A stretch of 64,000 bases of DNA from Chryseosolibacter sp964493505 (GCA_964493505.1 CAZBNP010000009.1:1-64000), one strand, 5' to 3'. Positions 19,200 through 29,453 are shown, counted from the stretch's first letter. Translations and numbers: made by a program. Notes: generated by a model not told the origin, from the letters alone.

Positions 19200-20171
19200 A
19201 TGAAGAAGACCAACAGATTACGTTACCTTTTTGGACGTTATGTGAGCAACACTTGTAGTCGCAGGGAATTGGGCGAATTTTTCGACTACGTAGAAGACGC
19301 CAGACATGACGACCATCTGAAAAATGTTTTGGATGAGTTATGGCATAAAGGCGGCAACGCGGTGCAGGCTGATGATTCATATCAGCCAGCGGCGGTATCG
19401 TCATATTGGAAGTGGGCTGTTGCAGCCTCGGTTTCTGTTGTCGCGATTCTCGCGTTCGGAATGTTTTTCTGGAGAGTATCGGATAATGTGCCGGCGGAAG
19501 GTGGGGGGGAATTGGTTCAACGGGTTTCAAAATCGACATTCGATGAGCGTCGGATGATTACCCTTCCCGACGGCAGCGCGGTATGGATCAACAGTGATAG
19601 CAAACTGGACTATCCGCTCGAGTTTTCCAATGGCGTACGCGAGGTGAGACTGACTGGGGAGGCGTTTTTCGATATCCAGAAAGACACCCTTCGGCCCTTT
19701 ATTATCTATTCCGGAAAAGTAACGACGTTGGTTCTGGGAACTGCTTTCAACATCCGGGCATTCCCGGAAGAGAACGCGGTGACCGTGACGGTCGCCCGAG
19801 GAAAGGTGATGGTTCGCGACGATGAGAAGCACGAGCGTATACTCGAAGCCAACCAGCAAATATCCTTCTCTGAATTGGCCCCTGCGCCTGTGCCGCAGGC
19901 TGCGGAAGCGGACTCTGTTTCAGGGTGGACGCAGCAGGACCTGGTACTCGACAATATCACCTTCCGGGAAGCCGCTACTGTTATCGAGAACCGGTATTCG
20001 GTGAACGTGGAGTTTACAAACGAAGCATTGAACGGGTGTCGGTTTACGTCGACGTTCCTTCATGGCGCCAGTCTTGAGCAGATGCTTACCGCGATCTGTA
20101 TTGTGAACAGGGCAACATTTACAGTCAGCGATAGCACCGTGGTTATCTCTGGCGAGGGGTGTGAAAGATAA
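19200..20171 (+). CDS. FecR-type anti-sigma factor
   Basis: Inner-membrane anti-sigma factor paired with the upstream ECF sigma. The ATG at 19200 avoids the overlap produced by the longer ORF. A short cytoplasmic sigma-binding region (about 1-75) is followed by one membrane helix (YWKWAVAASVSVVAILAFGM, about 78-97). The periplasmic FecR domain follows (MITLPDGSAVWINSDSKLDYP, then VRLTGEAFFDI). A DUF4974 C-terminal domain has the usual NITFREAATVIENRYSV block. It should contact the STN domain of the SusC encoded next. Confidence 0.94.
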   Translation: MKKTNRLRYLFGRYVSNTCSRRELGEFFDYVEDARHDDHLKNVLDELWHKGGNAVQADDSYQPAAVSSYWKWAVAASVSVVAILAFGMFFWRVSDNVPAEGGGELVQRVSKSTFDERRMITLPDGSAVWINSDSKLDYPLEFSNGVREVRLTGEAFFDIQKDTLRPFIIYSGKVTTLVLGTAFNIRAFPEENAVTVTVARGKVMVRDDEKHERILEANQQISFSELAPAPVPQAAEADSVSGWTQQDLVLDNITFREAATVIENRYSVNVEFTNEALNGCRFTSTFLHGASLEQMLTAICIVNRATFTVSDSTVVISGEGCER

Positions 20172-20273
20172 AAACCGACCGAACAAACAACTTAGGAATA
20201 TGATATCGCAAATACATCGACGACCACCGTAGCTGTCTCTCTGGAAAACGACGGAGGCCCGGCTGCAACCGGA

Positions 20274-20291
20274 CCCCCTAATGATCCTTAA
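20274..20291 (+). promoter_or_regulatory. Second copy of shared ECF-unit motif, upstream of susC
   Basis: CCCCCTAATGATCCTTAA, 16 of 18 bases identical to 18473-18490. It sits 36 bases before the susC ATG, preceded at about 20256-20273 by a GC-rich near-palindrome (GGCCCGG ... CCGGACC) that could end transcripts of the sigma/anti-sigma pair. No TAnnTTTG box follows it, as expected for a promoter read by an alternative sigma factor. Confidence 0.5.
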
Positions 20292-20327
20292 ATAATTTTG
20301 GCAACTACTTAAAAATCTATTAAAGAT

Positions 20328-23300
20328 ATGCATTTTTTTACCCAAACCGCATATGGAATATGGCCCATTCACGCCCGATTATTTCTTTCATCGAAAATCA
20401 GATTCTTTATGAAAGTGAATATGTTTCTGTTCCTGCTTACGGCCCTTTCGTCTTCTTTGCTATCGGCTACCGACGGGAGCGGACAGGACCTGGAGAAAGA
20501 AAAGGTCACTATAGGACTTTACAATGAAACGCTGGCGGTCGCACTTAAGAGCATCGAGGCGCAGAGCTCTTTTCGCTTTACCTATAAGGTAGACGAGATC
20601 TCGACATTCAACAAAATGAAGGTCCGGCCCGGCACGAGGTCAGTCAAATCGACGCTGGATGTTCTGTTGACCGACACCAACCTGACCTACGATCAGGTCG
20701 GTAACTATATCATTCTGTCATCGAAACCGGAACTGCCGGTACAGGGATTTAATGTTCGCGGTAAGGTAAGTGCCGAGGGGGGTGATCCTTTGCCTGGTGT
20801 TAACGTGATTGTAAAAGGAACTACCCAGGGAACTTCCACGGATGCCGAAGGAGGTTTTGCTCTGCTGGTGGATGATGCAGACGCTACACTGATTTTCTCA
20901 TTCATTGGCTATAAGACACAGGAAGTTCTTGTGCGCGCACGCAACGAGATCAATGTTTTTATGTCACCGGATGTGCAATCGTTGGAAGAGGTGGTTGTAG
21001 TCGGATACGGAACAGTGAACAAGCGCGATCTGACCGGATCAGTAGCATCGATATCGAGCGACCAACTGAAGGAGGTTCCCATTTCTTCCCTGGAACAAGG
21101 AATGCAGGGGCGGGTTGCCGGTGTACAGGTTACCCAGGCTTCTTCGGCGCCGGGTGGCGGTATCACGATTCGCGTAAGGGGTGGAACATCGATCAATGCG
21201 GGTAATGAGCCGTTGTATGTAATTGACGGGTTCCCGATATACAACGACGCGACGCTCGCGCCGAGTACGGTAGACGAAGGGGTCGCGCCCAATCCGCTGT
21301 CGACAATCAATCCGAGCGACATCGAATCCATCGAGATACTGAAAGACGCGTCGGCAACAGCCATCTACGGCGCGCGCGGAGCGAACGGAGTTGTCATCAT
21401 CACGACAAAAAGAGGAAAACCCGGCAAACCGAGAATCTCCTATGAAGGGTATTACGGCGTTCAGGAAGTAGCGAAACGCTACGAGATGATGGATGCTCAG
21501 GATTATGCCACGATGGTTAACGAGATCGCTGAGCGCAAGGGGCATGCTGCATACCTCCCTACACCTGAATCGTATGACAACAACAATACCGATTGGCAGG
21601 ATCTTATCTTTCAGCAGGCGCCGATACAAAACCACCAGATCAGTGTGTCGGGGGGCGATAAGGGTCTCAACTACGCGTTTTCCGGAAACTACTTCGACCA
21701 GGAAGGGATTGTCAAGAACTCGGGTTTCAAGCGTTACTCGTTCAGGGTAAATCTTGACAAAGAGCTCAACGATCGGTTGAAGATCGGCAATACGCTAAGT
21801 ATTAACCGCTCGATAACGAATTCGATGGTCACAAACGGTGAGAACAGTCCTTCTAACGGGATTATCGGCGCAGCGCTTGGGATGTTGCCGATCCTGCCCG
21901 TCAGGGACGAGAACGGTAAATATGTCTACGCGAACTACGCCAACAATTACAGTACGCGTTTGAACCCGCGCGACAATGACAACCCCGTCGCGTTGACTAC
22001 CGATTACTACGACGAAATGGTATCTGACCGGGTGATCGGAAATATCTTCGGCGAATACAAGATACTTGACGGTCTGAAATTCAACGTGAGTTTCGGTGCC
22101 GACATCGCCAAGAACTATCGCGAGATATACTTTACCCGGAATACCTATTACGGTTCCATCAAGAATGAAGGTGGCTACGCGCGCACGGGTTATTCGGAGA
22201 AATCTTCGTTTCTCAATGAGAATGTGCTGACATACGACAAGACGTTCGGGCGCGACCATGACCTGAACCTGATGGTAGCATACACGTGGCAGAATGAAGT
22301 GTACAAATCGCATTCCCTGGTGAACATCAACTTCATTACAGACATCCAGCAGAACGCCGGTATCGAGACAGGAAACCGGGCGGGCGGCCCCAGCATTGGA
22401 GCCAATCAGCAGCGTTGGGATCTCGTGTCCTGGGTTGGTCGCGCTAATTACGGGTTCAAGCACAAGTATTTGTTCACGGCAACGGCAAGGATGGACGGTT
22501 CGTCAAGGTTTGGCGCAGGCAACAAGTGGGGCTTCTTTCCGTCGGGCGCTTTCGCCTGGCGTGTTTCGGATGAAAGCTTCTTACGCTCAAGCCGCCTTAT
22601 CAGCGACATGAAATTCCGTGTGAGCTACGGTGTGACGGGTAATACGGAGATCGGAACATATCGTTCGCTCGCGAGCCTGGATAATGTCCGTTATAGTTTC
22701 AATGGCACTCCTGTAATTGGTTTTATTCCCTCGAGTCTGGGCAACCCCGATCTGCGGTGGGAGACAACCAAGCAGTTTGATGTAGGGGTGGATATCGGGT
22801 TAATCAGCGATCGCCTCACGCTCAACATGGATTACTATGTCAAGCGCACGGACGACCTCCTGCTTGAAGTGACGTTGCCCATTAGTTCGGGCTTCAGTAC
22901 AGCGCTGAAAAATTCGGGAAGTGTGGAGAATAAAGGTCTCGAGCTCGGTTTGTCCGGAAAGGTATTCGTCAAGAAATTCAAGTGGAATACACACTTCAAC
23001 ATTTCGGGTAACCGAAACGTGGTGGTTGACCTGGGCGAGAGTGATCGCTTCTTCGGGCAGGAACTTCCGGTGAAGTTCATCAGCGCGACACTGGTTCAGG
23101 AGGGATATCCTCTGGGTGCGTACTACGGGTTGCAGGTTGATGGTGTAATACGGAATGAGGAGGAACTCGAGGCTTACAAGCCTTCCGCACAGGTTGGCGA
23201 CTATCGCGTTGTCGACCAGAACGATGATGGCAAGATCGACGGCGACGACCGTGTGGTGCTGGGTAATCCCAATCCTGATTTCATCTACGGGTGGACGAAC

Positions 23301-23771
23301 AACTTTGAGTATGGGAACTTTAGCCTGAACGTGTTTTTCCAGGGAGTTGAAGGGATGGATGTTCTCAATATCAACCTTATACGGTTCGAGAACCTTGCGG
23401 TGAAAGTCAACAATACCAAGCGAAGATTCAACGAACGTTGGACGCCTGAGAATCCGAATGCCAATTTCCCAAAATTCGGCCCGGGTGAGCAGGCGATCGG
23501 AGCTAACGAGATGAATAGCCGGGTAGTGGAAGATGGCTCGCACCTTCGGCTGAAAGCCGTTACCATAGGCTATACCTTACCGCTCAAGTCGGAGCAGATC
23601 AGCAGTCTCAAGTTCTATATTACCGGCAAGAACCTGTTGACGATCACTGATTACACAGGCTACAATCCCGAGGTTAACAGCCGCGGTCAGAACAACGTCA
23701 ACCGCAATGTCGACTGGGGTTCTTATCCGCTCGATAGGTCGTATATATTCGGTGTAAACCTTACATTCTAA
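20328..23771 (+). CDS. STN-domain SusC/RagA TonB-linked receptor
   Basis: TonB-dependent glycan importer with signalling function. After a long N-terminus with the hydrophobic signal near residues 28-48 comes an STN domain (about 55-130, from KVTIGLYNETLAVALKSIEA to NYIILSS), the part that meets FecR in the periplasm. Then come the carboxypeptidase-like sandwich (VRGKVSAEGGDPLPGVNV), the TonB-box region (EEVVVVGYGTVNKRDLTG), the plug (DASATAIYGARGANGVVIITT) and the barrel ending in FGVNLTF. The start at 20328 follows the usual long-leader style of STN-SusC proteins; an internal ATG at 20409 is possible. It is translationally close to the SusD gene (10 bp). Confidence 0.95.
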   Translation: MHFFTQTAYGIWPIHARLFLSSKIRFFMKVNMFLFLLTALSSSLLSATDGSGQDLEKEKVTIGLYNETLAVALKSIEAQSSFRFTYKVDEISTFNKMKVRPGTRSVKSTLDVLLTDTNLTYDQVGNYIILSSKPELPVQGFNVRGKVSAEGGDPLPGVNVIVKGTTQGTSTDAEGGFALLVDDADATLIFSFIGYKTQEVLVRARNEINVFMSPDVQSLEEVVVVGYGTVNKRDLTGSVASISSDQLKEVPISSLEQGMQGRVAGVQVTQASSAPGGGITIRVRGGTSINAGNEPLYVIDGFPIYNDATLAPSTVDEGVAPNPLSTINPSDIESIEILKDASATAIYGARGANGVVIITTKRGKPGKPRISYEGYYGVQEVAKRYEMMDAQDYATMVNEIAERKGHAAYLPTPESYDNNNTDWQDLIFQQAPIQNHQISVSGGDKGLNYAFSGNYFDQEGIVKNSGFKRYSFRVNLDKELNDRLKIGNTLSINRSITNSMVTNGENSPSNGIIGAALGMLPILPVRDENGKYVYANYANNYSTRLNPRDNDNPVALTTDYYDEMVSDRVIGNIFGEYKILDGLKFNVSFGADIAKNYREIYFTRNTYYGSIKNEGGYARTGYSEKSSFLNENVLTYDKTFGRDHDLNLMVAYTWQNEVYKSHSLVNINFITDIQQNAGIETGNRAGGPSIGANQQRWDLVSWVGRANYGFKHKYLFTATARMDGSSRFGAGNKWGFFPSGAFAWRVSDESFLRSSRLISDMKFRVSYGVTGNTEIGTYRSLASLDNVRYSFNGTPVIGFIPSSLGNPDLRWETTKQFDVGVDIGLISDRLTLNMDYYVKRTDDLLLEVTLPISSGFSTALKNSGSVENKGLELGLSGKVFVKKFKWNTHFNISGNRNVVVDLGESDRFFGQELPVKFISATLVQEGYPLGAYYGLQVDGVIRNEEELEAYKPSAQVGDYRVVDQNDDGKIDGDDRVVLGNPNPDFIYGWTNNFEYGNFSLNVFFQGVEGMDVLNINLIRFENLAVKVNNTKRRFNERWTPENPNANFPKFGPGEQAIGANEMNSRVVEDGSHLRLKAVTIGYTLPLKSEQISSLKFYITGKNLLTITDYTGYNPEVNSRGQNNVNRNVDWGSYPLDRSYIFGVNLTF

Positions 23772-23781
23772 AATTGAAGTC

Positions 23782-25332
23782 ATGAAATCGATAAAAATAT
23801 TTTTTCTGGCAGCGATGCTTTCGTCCTGTGTGGATGTTCTGGATGAACACCCGATGGATTTCATCGGCCCTGCGAATTTTTATAAGAATCAGACGGACGC
23901 GATGGCTGCGATCGACGGTGCGTACAGCGCGTTGAAGACTTACTACGCTGAGGACAGCTACTTGCTGATGTCTGAGCTTCCCACTGAGATGGCGGGAGCG
24001 CACGGTCAGACACTGCAGGGGGATAACCCGCAACTCGATGAATACCTTTGGGATGACAATCATGTCGACATACTGGCGTTTTACACAAACGCGTATCGCG
24101 CTCTCAATGCCGCCTCCGCGGTAGTGGATAATGTGCCGGGTGCCGACATGAACGAGGCTCTGAAGACGCGCATCATCGCTGAGGCGAAATTCCTTCGCGC
24201 GCTGACGAACTTCAACCTCGTCCGGTTTTTCGGAGATGTTCCATTGAAACGCAACTCGGCGCGCGGACTATCCGACGTTGGTATGGTGGCGAGAGATCCG
24301 GCGGCCGATGTGTACGGTTTTATTATTGAAGATCTCGAAAGCGCGATTGAAATCCTTCCTAAGAGGAGTGCGCTCACCGGCGCCGATATAGGAAGGGCGA
24401 CCTGGGAGGCTGCGCACACACTACTTGCTAAAGTTTATCTGCAGCGAGGAAGCATGAACGCAGCCAGCGGTATTCCGGAGCATCTGCGCATTGCGGAGGC
24501 CGGCGACTATGCGAAATGTGTTCAGCATCTCGAGACCGTTATGAGCGGGAATTATCACAAGCTGTTGGATGACTTCAATCACCTCTGGGGATTCGCCGTT
24601 TCTTTGCAACACGAGAACAACGTCGAGGTGATCTTCGATATCCAGAATATGGCACAGAGCGGGTTTGGCGCAGGTTTGTCCGACAGGGTCGCGCCGGTCG
24701 GATCGCCATTGACCAAGTCGGAAGGCGGAACGTTCCAGGCAGAGTTGCCGTTTTACAACTCATTTGCGGAAGAAGACGTCCGGAAAGCTATAACCTTTGT
24801 TACATCCTATGTCGTCAATGGCGTGACGGTCGTCTATGATCAGGACAATATCGGTGGTACCGGTTTCATCGGCCCGGTACCCGGTTTTTACAAACTGCTG
24901 AAACCGGATCTGTCGGCGCAAGATCCCAACAATTTTATTATTCTTCGCTATGCGGATGTTTTGTTGATGTACGCGGAGGCGCTGAACGAGATCAACAACG
25001 GTCCGGTGGCACTGGCTTATGACGCGGTCAACGACGTGAGGGACCGCGCTGGTCTGGATGATCTTCCGGACGACCTCACCTATAGCGAGTTCAAAGACGC
25101 TGTCTTTACTGAACGAAGGAAAGAGCTGGTGCTGGAAGGGCACGGTTGGTTCGACAGCCAACGGCATTTTGCCTGGGCGAAATCGCGTGTAGAGGCGAGT
25201 TCGGGTTTTGGCAGTACAGATTTCGGGCCTTCGACTCAAATCACTGTCGAGGATCCAAAATTCCGCCTGATGCCAATACCGCGGGCGGCGCGCGACATCA
25301 ATCCTAATCTCTCACAAAACACGGGCTATTAA
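23782..25332 (+). CDS. RagB/SusD family lipoprotein
   Basis: SusD partner of the upstream SusC. The signal ends at the lipobox MLSSC (C16), followed by VDVLDEHPMDFIGPANFYKN, the typical SusD beginning. The helical core AEAKFLRALTNFNLVRFFGDVPL and the C-terminal RYADVLLMYAEALNEI / FTERRKELVLEGHGWFDSQR blocks confirm the family. The 516-residue length is normal. It should hold the polysaccharide that the following lyase-like protein and sulfatases act on. Confidence 0.95.
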   Translation: MKSIKIFFLAAMLSSCVDVLDEHPMDFIGPANFYKNQTDAMAAIDGAYSALKTYYAEDSYLLMSELPTEMAGAHGQTLQGDNPQLDEYLWDDNHVDILAFYTNAYRALNAASAVVDNVPGADMNEALKTRIIAEAKFLRALTNFNLVRFFGDVPLKRNSARGLSDVGMVARDPAADVYGFIIEDLESAIEILPKRSALTGADIGRATWEAAHTLLAKVYLQRGSMNAASGIPEHLRIAEAGDYAKCVQHLETVMSGNYHKLLDDFNHLWGFAVSLQHENNVEVIFDIQNMAQSGFGAGLSDRVAPVGSPLTKSEGGTFQAELPFYNSFAEEDVRKAITFVTSYVVNGVTVVYDQDNIGGTGFIGPVPGFYKLLKPDLSAQDPNNFIILRYADVLLMYAEALNEINNGPVALAYDAVNDVRDRAGLDDLPDDLTYSEFKDAVFTERRKELVLEGHGWFDSQRHFAWAKSRVEASSGFGSTDFGPSTQITVEDPKFRLMPIPRAARDINPNLSQNTGY

Positions 25333-25348
25333 CTATTAGTATAGTGTG

Positions 25349-26734
25349 ATGGATAGAAAGGAATTTCTGATGCTGGGTACCGGCGGACTTGCCTCTTTGC
25401 TGGCGGGTCCGCGGGCATCCGGCTTCGAAAATCGCAGCTTCACGGCTAAAGCACGCTCCTATAAATTTGAAAAGTACATTCATCCCGATAATGCTTGTCC
25501 GGTGTATCGTGTTACACCCCGGGATGGCTTATACATCCATACTTTTTTTGATGTATGTCCCTGGAGTCCGTCAGGCCGGTACCTGGTAGTCACTCAGGTT
25601 CCGTATGGCGACCGGAAGCCGGTTCTGGGCGACAGGGCGGGAATTGCTGTGGTGGATCTTTATAACGAATCAATCCGGACGGTGTATGAAACCCTGGCGT
25701 GGTCGTTTCAACTCGGCGCGAACGCGCAGTGGGGAAACGACGACCGCTATCTGTACTGTAACGACGTCATCAACTACGTCGCGGTTTGTGTTCGCATAGA
25801 CATTGCGACGGGCGAGACGATGATATATAAGGGCCCCAAATACGATATTAACGGTACGGCTGATGCCATCGTCGGATCAAGGATGGAGCTACTGAATGCC
25901 ACACAGTATGGCTACGGGATACCCGACAGCGCCGACGGATTCCCTATCTATTCAAGTGCGGAACAGGAAAACGATGACGGATTGTGGTACACAACATTGC
26001 AGGACAATCGTAAACAGCTCTTGTTTAGCTACGGCGACGTGAGAAAGCATGTATCTGACGCGGAATACCACCGTGCCGGAGTGTTCTATTTCTTTCACTC
26101 AAAATTCAATTCGGCAAATAACAAAATACTTCAGGTAGTGCGGTGCCTCATTCCCGGAAAAAAGGGGAGGAACCCGTCGCTGTTTACCTTCGATCAGAAG
26201 ACAGGGGAGCTTCACGAGACCATTGACAGGCAGGCGTGGGAAACCAAAGGGCCCATCGGGCAGGGGAATCATCCGAACTGGCATCCCGACGGAGAACATA
26301 TCGTCATGAACCTCGTACCCGCATGGGAAGGCGATCAGATGATGCGCTTTTGCATGATCCGATACGACGGGTCTGAAAAGAAAGTCTTAAGCAGAAAAGC
26401 GCTGGGCAGCGGACACCCGAGTGTTGAGCCTTCAACGCGATTTCTGATTACAGACGCATATCCGAATCAGGAATGGGTAGCCACCGGCGACGGAACTGTT
26501 CCTATTCGGCTTATAGACCTGGGCGACGACCAGGAAATTACAGTCTGTCGGATATTTAGCGATCTGGCTGGCGAGGCCGGCTTCAACTATTATAAAGTGA
26601 AAGGTGGTGGCAGCCACTTTAAACTCGACCCTCATCCGGCGTGGAGTCGCGACTATAAAAAAATATGCTTTAACGGTGCTCCCGGCGGAAATCGCGGGGT
26701 ATATATAGGTGAACTGGAAACTTTGTTGCGATGA
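25349..26734 (+). CDS. Secreted beta-propeller, putative polysaccharide lyase (PL22/24/25-like fold)
   Basis: Start at the ATG 25349 (GTG at 25346 also in frame). The N-terminus DRKEFLMLGTGGLASLLAG looks like a weak Tat or Sec signal (RK instead of RR). The rest is a WD40-like/TolB-like seven-bladed propeller with repeated W-P-DG turns: PWSPSGRYLVV, GNHPNWHPDGEHIVMN, GSGHPSVEPSTRFL and DPHPAWSRDYKKICF. The order of His-bearing turns is the same as in oligogalacturonate lyase (PL22) and the fold is shared with ulvan lyases PL24/PL25. One expected metal-ligand His looks replaced by Asp (LDPHP). Its position between SusCD and three sulfatases supports a lyase on a sulfated uronic-acid glycan, but this is inference. 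Confidence 0.6.
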   Translation: MDRKEFLMLGTGGLASLLAGPRASGFENRSFTAKARSYKFEKYIHPDNACPVYRVTPRDGLYIHTFFDVCPWSPSGRYLVVTQVPYGDRKPVLGDRAGIAVVDLYNESIRTVYETLAWSFQLGANAQWGNDDRYLYCNDVINYVAVCVRIDIATGETMIYKGPKYDINGTADAIVGSRMELLNATQYGYGIPDSADGFPIYSSAEQENDDGLWYTTLQDNRKQLLFSYGDVRKHVSDAEYHRAGVFYFFHSKFNSANNKILQVVRCLIPGKKGRNPSLFTFDQKTGELHETIDRQAWETKGPIGQGNHPNWHPDGEHIVMNLVPAWEGDQMMRFCMIRYDGSEKKVLSRKALGSGHPSVEPSTRFLITDAYPNQEWVATGDGTVPIRLIDLGDDQEITVCRIFSDLAGEAGFNYYKVKGGGSHFKLDPHPAWSRDYKKICFNGAPGGNRGVYIGELETLLR

Positions 26735-28044
26735 GAATCAAAGGAATTATGATTTGTATTGTTGCGCTGGTGGTATTGCCCGCACCACTGACGACCATTT
26801 CTGCTCAGGAGCGGAAACCTAATATTATATTGATCATGGCCGACGACCTCGGTTACGAGACGCTCGAGTGCAACGGAGGTAGCTCGTATAAGACACCGCA
26901 GCTGAACGCAATGGCGCAGTCGGGCATGCGATTTGAAAATACGCATGCAACACCATTGTGTACGCCGAGTCGCGTCCAGTTGATGACGGGCAAGTACAAT
27001 TTTCGCAATTACATCGGATTTGGATTGCTTGACCCCGCGGAGATGACATTCGCCCACCTGCTGAAAGACCTGGGATACGCCACCGGTATTACCGGAAAGT
27101 GGCAACTTCTTGGACTGGAAGGCGAGCAGCGCGATGCGGGTAACAGACGCGGGAGCTACCCCTTCGAAGCGGGTTTTGATGAGTATTGTTTATGGCAGGT
27201 GGAAGAACGCCTTTCGCGCTTCAAGGACCCGGTGATCACAACCAATGGGAATAAAATGGAAGTCATGAAAGGTGCCTATGGACCCGATGTGTTCTCGAAA
27301 TTTGCCAGCGATTTTATTGAACGGCACCGCGACGAGCCATTTTTTCTGTACTACCCTATGGTGCTTACCCACAATCCGTTTCAGCCGGTGCCGGGGAGCA
27401 GTGAATACGAAAGCATGGACGTTGATTACCCTGGAGATCCTAAGTACTTTGCCGGAATGGTAACCTACGTGGACAAGATCGTTGGCGATCTTATCGGCAA
27501 GGTGAAAGACGCTGGCATCGCAGACAATACACTGATCATTTTTATGGGTGACAACGGAACGAATACCACTGTCGTATCGCAGTTCAAAGGAACGTCAGTA
27601 CAGGGTGGGAAAAGCGGCCATCTTTATACAGCCACACATGTGCCCATGATCGCATCGTGGGCAGGAGTGATCACGCCTGGCGTAGTGAACACCAACCTCG
27701 TCGACTTCACTGACTTTTTGCCCACTTTCCTCGACGCGGCGGGAGGGGAGAAGCCTCGCTACTTCTCCGTTGATGGTATCAGCTTCTATGAGCAGTTGAA
27801 AGGAAAGGCGGATGCCCCGGCTCGCGAATGGGTATTTTGCTCGTATGATCCAAAGCGCGGGAACCGAACGCCCGGCACCTGGATACATGATAAGGAATGG
27901 AAACTTTATACCACAGGCGAGTTCTATCACCTTGCCAAAGACCCCTTGGAGAAAAACCCGTTGTCAGAAGGACAGATGAGCGCAGCCGCACAGCAGGCAA
28001 AAGCACGTTTGACACAGGCGATGACGGGGGTGATGAATCGATGA
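26731..28044 (+). CDS. S1 sulfatase (arylsulfatase A-like)
   Basis: Secreted sulfatase with a signal peptide ending at TISAQ (about residue 26). The metal site is IMADDLGYETL (D38-D39) and the formylglycine motif LCTPSR is at C77. FMGDNGTN, HVPMIASWAG and the C-terminal DKEWKLYTTGEFYHLAKDP are the usual late S1 blocks. The 437-residue size fits the compact S1_16/S1_24-type arylsulfatases; the exact subfamily is not settled. It overlaps the propeller gene by ATGA, so translation is coupled. Confidence 0.9.
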   Translation: MRIKGIMICIVALVVLPAPLTTISAQERKPNIILIMADDLGYETLECNGGSSYKTPQLNAMAQSGMRFENTHATPLCTPSRVQLMTGKYNFRNYIGFGLLDPAEMTFAHLLKDLGYATGITGKWQLLGLEGEQRDAGNRRGSYPFEAGFDEYCLWQVEERLSRFKDPVITTNGNKMEVMKGAYGPDVFSKFASDFIERHRDEPFFLYYPMVLTHNPFQPVPGSSEYESMDVDYPGDPKYFAGMVTYVDKIVGDLIGKVKDAGIADNTLIIFMGDNGTNTTVVSQFKGTSVQGGKSGHLYTATHVPMIASWAGVITPGVVNTNLVDFTDFLPTFLDAAGGEKPRYFSVDGISFYEQLKGKADAPAREWVFCSYDPKRGNRTPGTWIHDKEWKLYTTGEFYHLAKDPLEKNPLSEGQMSAAAQQAKARLTQAMTGVMNR

Positions 28045-29453
28045 CAACAGTGACTATATCTTTCCGGATGGCCAGGCGGTATTTTTTGTGTGTGTTGATC
28101 GCTTTCAGCGCGTGCGTACGTGCCTCGCCGGTTTTTGCGCAGACACGGTCCGAACCATTCAATGTCTTGTTAATCGCGATTGACGATCTTAATGATTGGG
28201 TAGGTCCGCTCGGCGGGTATCCAGGGATAAAGACACCGAACATCGACCGTCTGGCAAAGCAGGGGCTCACATTCGGGAATGCGTATTGTTCCGCACCAGC
28301 GTGCAATCCCTCAAGGGCAAGTCTGTTCACGGGCATCCGACCCTCGTCGTCCGGGGTGTACCACAACAAACAACCGTGGCGTCCGGTTATGCCCGATGTC
28401 GTTACGTTGCCGGAATATTTTACCCGGAATGGTTACGCCGTAGCTGGTATGGGAAAGACACTTCATATTCCTTACAACGACCTGACTATGTGGCCCCGGT
28501 ATGTGCCCCTTCCCAAGGATCGCGAGCCGGCTGGGAAGCCGGTCGCCGGCAAAGCGAACGACAGTTTTGATTGGGCGGAAATGCCGGATAGCGAAGCTGC
28601 GTTCTCCGATCACAAAGTCGTGGACAGCGGTATCAGCTTTCTCGAAGAAGACCACGATATTCCGTTTTTCCTCACCGTCGGCGTGTACAAGCCGCATCTT
28701 CCCTGGTATGTTCCCAAAGAATACTTCGACCTGTATCCGCTGGAGGAGATTGTTACACCTGCGGTACCTGACGACGACCTTGACGACATTCCGCCGCAAG
28801 GGGTATTGATGGCGCGTACCAGGGGCGATCATGAATTTGTGGTCGAAAGGAAGCTATGGCCAGAGGCGGTCCGGGCCTATTGCGCCAGCATCACATTCGT
28901 CGATGCCCAGATCGGGCGACTGCTGGATGCGCTCGAGAAAAGCCGATATAGCCAGAATACGATCGTTGTGCTGTTCAGTGATCACGGATGGCACCTGGGG
29001 GAAAAGATGCATTGGAGAAAATTTACCCTGTGGGAAGAGGCAACCCGCGTTCCTCTCATCGCGGTAGTACCCGGCATGACTACGCCGGGAACTGTGTGCA
29101 ATCGTCCCGTGAGTTTGCTTGACCTATATCCAACACTAAACGATTTGTGTGGCCTTCCCCAAAAATCCACGCTCGAAGGGATCAGCCTCGTCCCGCTTTT
29201 AAAGGATCCTAAAACGCAATGGGATCGCCCGGCGATTACAACCAACGGCATGGGCAATCACGCTGTGCGCTCGGAGCGCTGGCGGTATATACAATACAAT
29301 GACGGCACGGAGGAGTTGTACGATCACGAGTCCGATCCCGGCGAATGGCACAACCTGGCGCAGGATCCTGCTTTCCGCGAAATCAAAGGAGCGCTCAGAC
29401 GATGGCTGCCATCTGTTAACGCCGCCAACGCACCTTTCGAGGTAAGGGACTGA
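28041..29453 (+). CDS. S1 sulfatase (iduronate-2-sulfatase-like)
   Basis: Secreted sulfatase. The start at 28041 overlaps the previous stop as ATGA; an ATG at 28068 would give a shorter signal peptide (ARRYFLCVLIAFSACV). AIDDLNDWVGPLGG holds the metal Asp pair. ACNPSR supplies the formylglycine Cys (C88 from the 28041 start). KPHLPWYVPKEYFDLYP, SDHGWHLGEKMHWRKFTLWEE and the final YDHESDPGEWHNLA are characteristic of iduronate-2-sulfatase-like S1_7/S1_8 proteins. It is third in the coupled string lyase-sulfatase-sulfatase-sulfatase. Confidence 0.9.
   Translation: MTTVTISFRMARRYFLCVLIAFSACVRASPVFAQTRSEPFNVLLIAIDDLNDWVGPLGGYPGIKTPNIDRLAKQGLTFGNAYCSAPACNPSRASLFTGIRPSSSGVYHNKQPWRPVMPDVVTLPEYFTRNGYAVAGMGKTLHIPYNDLTMWPRYVPLPKDREPAGKPVAGKANDSFDWAEMPDSEAAFSDHKVVDSGISFLEEDHDIPFFLTVGVYKPHLPWYVPKEYFDLYPLEEIVTPAVPDDDLDDIPPQGVLMARTRGDHEFVVERKLWPEAVRAYCASITFVDAQIGRLLDALEKSRYSQNTIVVLFSDHGWHLGEKMHWRKFTLWEEATRVPLIAVVPGMTTPGTVCNRPVSLLDLYPTLNDLCGLPQKSTLEGISLVPLLKDPKTQWDRPAITTNGMGNHAVRSERWRYIQYNDGTEELYDHESDPGEWHNLAQDPAFREIKGALRRWLPSVNAANAPFEVRD

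Noticed and set aside
27897..28040. N-terminal extension of the third sulfatase frame
   Set aside because: It lies inside the preceding sulfatase gene in another frame, and a start at 28041 with ATGA overlap gives a normal signal peptide.
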